DNA of 64,000 nucleotides, from contig NZ_ML133526.1 in NCBI RefSeq assembly GCF_003985145.1, positions 1 to 64,000 of the forward strand, in the 5' to 3' direction. Below, in pieces: positions 61,271 through 64,000 of this stretch. The notes below the pieces were generated by a model. It was not told the origin of the DNA. It was given only the letters and a program-made list of their open reading frames with translations, and searched no databases. The position numbers were made by a program, and so were the translations under genes. Numbering within the stretch: the stretch's first letter is position 1; every line of letters starts with the position of its first letter. The stretch comes from Rhizobium anhuiense (GTDB lineage: Bacteria > Pseudomonadota > Alphaproteobacteria > Rhizobiales > Rhizobiaceae).

Positions 61271-63826
61271 TCAAATGCAAGGCCGCTCCTCGCGTGGGGA
61301 GCAGCCGTTGGCCAGGGAACGCAGCCACAGAGCGATGATTTCCGTCTTGGGCAGAGCTTTGCTGTAAAGGAAGCCTTGCGCCGAACCGCATCCATTTGCC
61401 ACCAGGAAGGCTGCCTGCTCGGCGGTCTCGACGCCTTCCGCCACCACATTCTGTCCGAGACAACGGGCGATGGACAGGATTGCCTTCACAAGTTCCTCGT
61501 TGCGTTTATCCGCGCTGTTGATGAAAGACCGGTCGATCTTCAGCGTGTCGATCGGAAAGCGCGCGAGATAGTTCAGCGCCGAATAGCCGGTGCCGAAATC
61601 ATCGATGGCGATCGAAAATCCCATGTTTCGAAGTTCAGAAAGCATCTGCAGCGTTTCGTCTTTCTGATCCAGCAGCAGGCTTTCCGTTATTTCGATTTCA
61701 ACCCATTCCGCGCGGCAGCCGGTCTCCTCGAGAATCTCGGCGATCGACCTTACCAGGCCGGCGGACTGGAACTGTTTGACCGAGAGGTTGATCGCCACCT
61801 TGTGCGGTGACCGGCTATCGGCGTTGAATTCGGCCGCTGTCTGGCAAGCCTCGCGCAGCACCCATCGTCCGAGCTCCACGATCAGCCCTGTCTCTTCGGC
61901 AACCGGAATGAAGCTCGAGGGAGGGATCATGCCCATTTCGGGGTGACGCCATCTTAACAAGGCCTCGCAGCCGACTATGGCGCCGCTGTCCAAAAGCACC
62001 TTGGGCTGGTAGTGCAATTCCAACTCTCCGCGCTCGATCGCGCGGCGCAATTCCGATTCCAGCCGCATGCGCTCTTCGGCGCTCGCCGTCAGGTCCTTCG
62101 AGTAGAAGCGAAAACTGTTTCGCCCCGAGCGTTTGGCGAGATACATCGCCGAGTCGGCGTATTTCACGAGGTCGTTGGCGTCAGCGCTGTCATCGGGATA
62201 GAGCGCGATGCCGACGCTGCAAGAAATAAACAGCTCCTGGCCGTCCAGCAGGAAACGTTCCTTGAACTTTTCAAGGATCGTGTTGGCCATCCGGCCGAGA
62301 TCGTCACCTTGCCGGATATCCGGCAACAGGATCGCGAATTCATCGCCGCCGAGGCGCGCAACGGTGTCATAGTCGCGAACGCTTTCGTTCAGCCGCGCGG
62401 CGGCCTGGCAGAGCAACTGATCACCGACGGGATGTCCCATCGTATCATTGACCGCCTTGAAATGATCGATGTCGATCAGCATCACGCCGGCGCGTTGGCC
62501 ACGCGATACGGCAGCGGTGATCATCTGCCGCAGTCGATCGCTGAACAGCGATCGGTTCGGCAGCGAGGTCAGAGGATCGTAGAAGGCCATCTGGTGGATT
62601 TTTTGGCGCGAGACATTCAACTCAGTCACATCCCGCGACACACCGAGAACCCCGACGACGTCTCCTCCCGCGCCCAGCACCGGAACCTTGCGTGTCTCAA
62701 GAAGAACGGATTGACCGTTTTCCTGGGAGATGACCCATTCCTCGGAGGCCAGAGTACCTCCGGCCTGGATCGCGGCTTTGTCCGACTCCAGAAAGACCTG
62801 AGCCCTTTCAGCACCAAACAGTTCGAGATCCGATTTGCCGACAACCTCGGACTCCGCCTTACCTGTCAGTCGTTCGAACGCGTGGTTGCATAACAGATAG
62901 ACGCCGCCCATATCCTTCACCCAGACCATATCAGGAATGGTCTGAAGCACGCTGAGCAGCTGCGTCCGCATGGAATTGACGGCTTCCTCCGCCTGTTTTC
63001 GCTCGGTAATGTCACGCGAAAGTGCGAGGAGCGTGGTGATCGTCGGATCGGCGCTCGGCCGTTTGGCGACGGAGAGTTCGAACCATCGGGTCTCGCCGTT
63101 TGGCAAGGAGATCCGAATGCATCGGCCATAGGCAACACCCTCTTTGCCGGCAGCCGCGAGAGCCTCCATCGCGATGGCCGCCTGGTCAGGCGCGAGAACC
63201 TCGTTGACCGTCTTGCCGAGCAGCATCTCCTTCTGCTGAGCCAGAAGTTCTGGGTTTCTTGTCCAGACCTGAAGGTAGCGGCCGTCCTCGTCCACCTCGA
63301 AGAGGACATCGGGAATGGCGGTGATGATCCCCTCTGCGAATTCAAGCGCTTTCTTGAGCTCCCGCTCGGCCTGCTTGTGCTCTGTAATGTCCACGATGGC
63401 GCCGATCACCCCGGCCGGATCGCCGTTGTGCCCGGTGAACACCGCCTTGTTGACGACGACATCCCGCACCGTCTGGCTCGCGGCAGTCATCTTCTTCTCG
63501 AAGCCTCGGCCTCCGCGCCCTTCGAGAAATCTCTCATCCCACGTGAACTGGAGTTCAGCCGGGTGCTCCGGATTGAGATCGAACTCGGTTTTCCCGATGA
63601 TCTCCTCGCGCCTGTGGCCAAGCAAGTCTTCGAAAGCCTTGTTGCAGCCGGCGTAGCGCCCCTCGGAGTTCTTATAGAAAACCGGCAGGGGAAATGCGCC
63701 GAGCAACGCTTCGAGAAGGGCTTCCCGGTCGACGGCGGCGTCCTGATGCTGCGATCCGTCTCGCCTCTGCTCGTCCCCTTCCGTGAAAAGGGCCGGCTGC
63801 CGAAGCGATTGAGACAACGTCATCAT
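61271..63826 (-). CDS. Triple-PAS diguanylate cyclase/phosphodiesterase (GGDEF-EAL)
   Basis: An 851-residue soluble c-di-GMP enzyme. There are three PAS/PAC modules (about 40-155, 160-285 and 290-410). The GGDEF domain has an intact LGGDEFAI near residue 491. The EAL domain has CEALLRW near residue 620, with IAIDDFGTGYSALNYL, IDTLKIDRSFI and VVAEGVET, all catalytic features in place. It could make or break c-di-GMP depending on the signal read by the PAS domains. The first ATG of an ATGATG overlaps the stop of an upstream gene, so it is probably co-transcribed with it. Confidence 0.95.
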   Translation of the reverse strand: MMTLSQSLRQPALFTEGDEQRRDGSQHQDAAVDREALLEALLGAFPLPVFYKNSEGRYAGCNKAFEDLLGHRREEIIGKTEFDLNPEHPAELQFTWDERFLEGRGGRGFEKKMTAASQTVRDVVVNKAVFTGHNGDPAGVIGAIVDITEHKQAERELKKALEFAEGIITAIPDVLFEVDEDGRYLQVWTRNPELLAQQKEMLLGKTVNEVLAPDQAAIAMEALAAAGKEGVAYGRCIRISLPNGETRWFELSVAKRPSADPTITTLLALSRDITERKQAEEAVNSMRTQLLSVLQTIPDMVWVKDMGGVYLLCNHAFERLTGKAESEVVGKSDLELFGAERAQVFLESDKAAIQAGGTLASEEWVISQENGQSVLLETRKVPVLGAGGDVVGVLGVSRDVTELNVSRQKIHQMAFYDPLTSLPNRSLFSDRLRQMITAAVSRGQRAGVMLIDIDHFKAVNDTMGHPVGDQLLCQAAARLNESVRDYDTVARLGGDEFAILLPDIRQGDDLGRMANTILEKFKERFLLDGQELFISCSVGIALYPDDSADANDLVKYADSAMYLAKRSGRNSFRFYSKDLTASAEERMRLESELRRAIERGELELHYQPKVLLDSGAIVGCEALLRWRHPEMGMIPPSSFIPVAEETGLIVELGRWVLREACQTAAEFNADSRSPHKVAINLSVKQFQSAGLVRSIAEILEETGCRAEWVEIEITESLLLDQKDETLQMLSELRNMGFSIAIDDFGTGYSALNYLARFPIDTLKIDRSFINSADKRNEELVKAILSIARCLGQNVVAEGVETAEQAAFLVANGCGSAQGFLYSKALPKTEIIALWLRSLANGCSPREERPCI

Positions 63827-64000
63827 GGATCTTCCTCACCATGGGCAACCGAATGCATCATCCATCCAGTCGAGAATTCTTCCAAGAAGGCCGCCCAAGT
63901 CATTTGAGGCGAAAACGAAGGCCCGAAGTTTCCGATCGCAAAGGCATCGGCCGCTGCGACCGAGCATGTCGGCTTGGCCTGAATATTGCGGTCAGAAAAT
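63823..64000 (-). CDS. Partial hypothetical protein (C-terminal ~58 residues)
   Basis: A minus-strand frame is open from the window edge to the TGA at 63825-63823, which overlaps the ATG of the GGDEF-EAL gene (ATGA). The visible end contains AADAFAIGNFGPSFSPQMTW and finishes AHGEEDP. The coupled overlap argues for a real gene that may supply or sense a signal for the c-di-GMP enzyme. Family not recognised. Confidence 0.45.
   Translation of the reverse strand, partial: FSDRNIQAKPTCSVAAADAFAIGNFGPSFSPQMTWAAFLEEFSTGWMMHSVAHGEEDP

Overview
The window looks like a rhizobial (Alphaproteobacteria, Rhizobium-type) replicon. Coding density is high and the DNA is GC-rich. The type VI secretion (T6SS) imp/hcp locus has the divergent layout, the double tssC, the tagF-pppA fusion and the OmpA-tailed tssL that are known from Rhizobium and Agrobacterium. 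No tRNA, rRNA, CRISPR array or insertion sequence was seen.

Left arm (1-6239). A minus-strand operon encodes an intact secreted alpha/beta hydrolase and a pyridoxamine-phosphate-oxidase-like flavoprotein. They are followed by two damaged genes, an internally deleted DUF1348 gene and a frameshifted second hydrolase, and by a partial gene at the edge. Divergent from it is a triple-PAS histidine kinase with an overlapping FixJ-type response regulator.

Aromatic aldehyde/alcohol island (6240-15939). A divergent AraC regulator faces a tight operon: aldehyde dehydrogenase, a complete branched-chain-type ABC importer (binding protein, two ATPases, two permeases), a coniferyl-alcohol/3-alpha-hydroxysteroid-type SDR, and a second, closely related aldehyde dehydrogenase. 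The likely job is uptake and stepwise oxidation of an aromatic alcohol or aldehyde.

T6SS island (16057-54310), the centre of interest. A divergent promoter at about 35.4-35.6 kb drives two operons. Rightward lies the structural operon: tssA (interrupted by an in-frame TGA), tssB, tssC, a second tssC, tagJ, tssE, tssF, tssG, fha, tssK, tssL, tssM, tagF-pppA and ppkA. Leftward lie clpV, hcp, a candidate periplasmic effector/immunity pair, vgrG, a DUF2169 adaptor, and then effector cargo. The cargo is two DUF4150 (PAAR-like) proteins with AHH-type nuclease tails. Each is translationally coupled to a member of a four-copy family of predicted beta-propeller proteins. Downstream lies an array of apparent orphan immunity genes: two more propeller genes interleaved with two GAD-like/DUF1851 (Tdi1-like) genes. 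I infer that the propellers are a poorly described immunity family. The array shows duplication, toxin-tail replacement and 5'-end exchange between unrelated immunity families.

Right arm (54307-64000). This arm carries a polysaccharide-export lipoprotein, DUF488, DUF4142, a cupredoxin and an ECF sigma factor (a stress-type group). It also carries an AraC regulator, a DoxX-like membrane protein divergent from a LysR regulator with a palindromic box between them, a triple-PAS GGDEF-EAL protein, and a partial gene overlapping its start.
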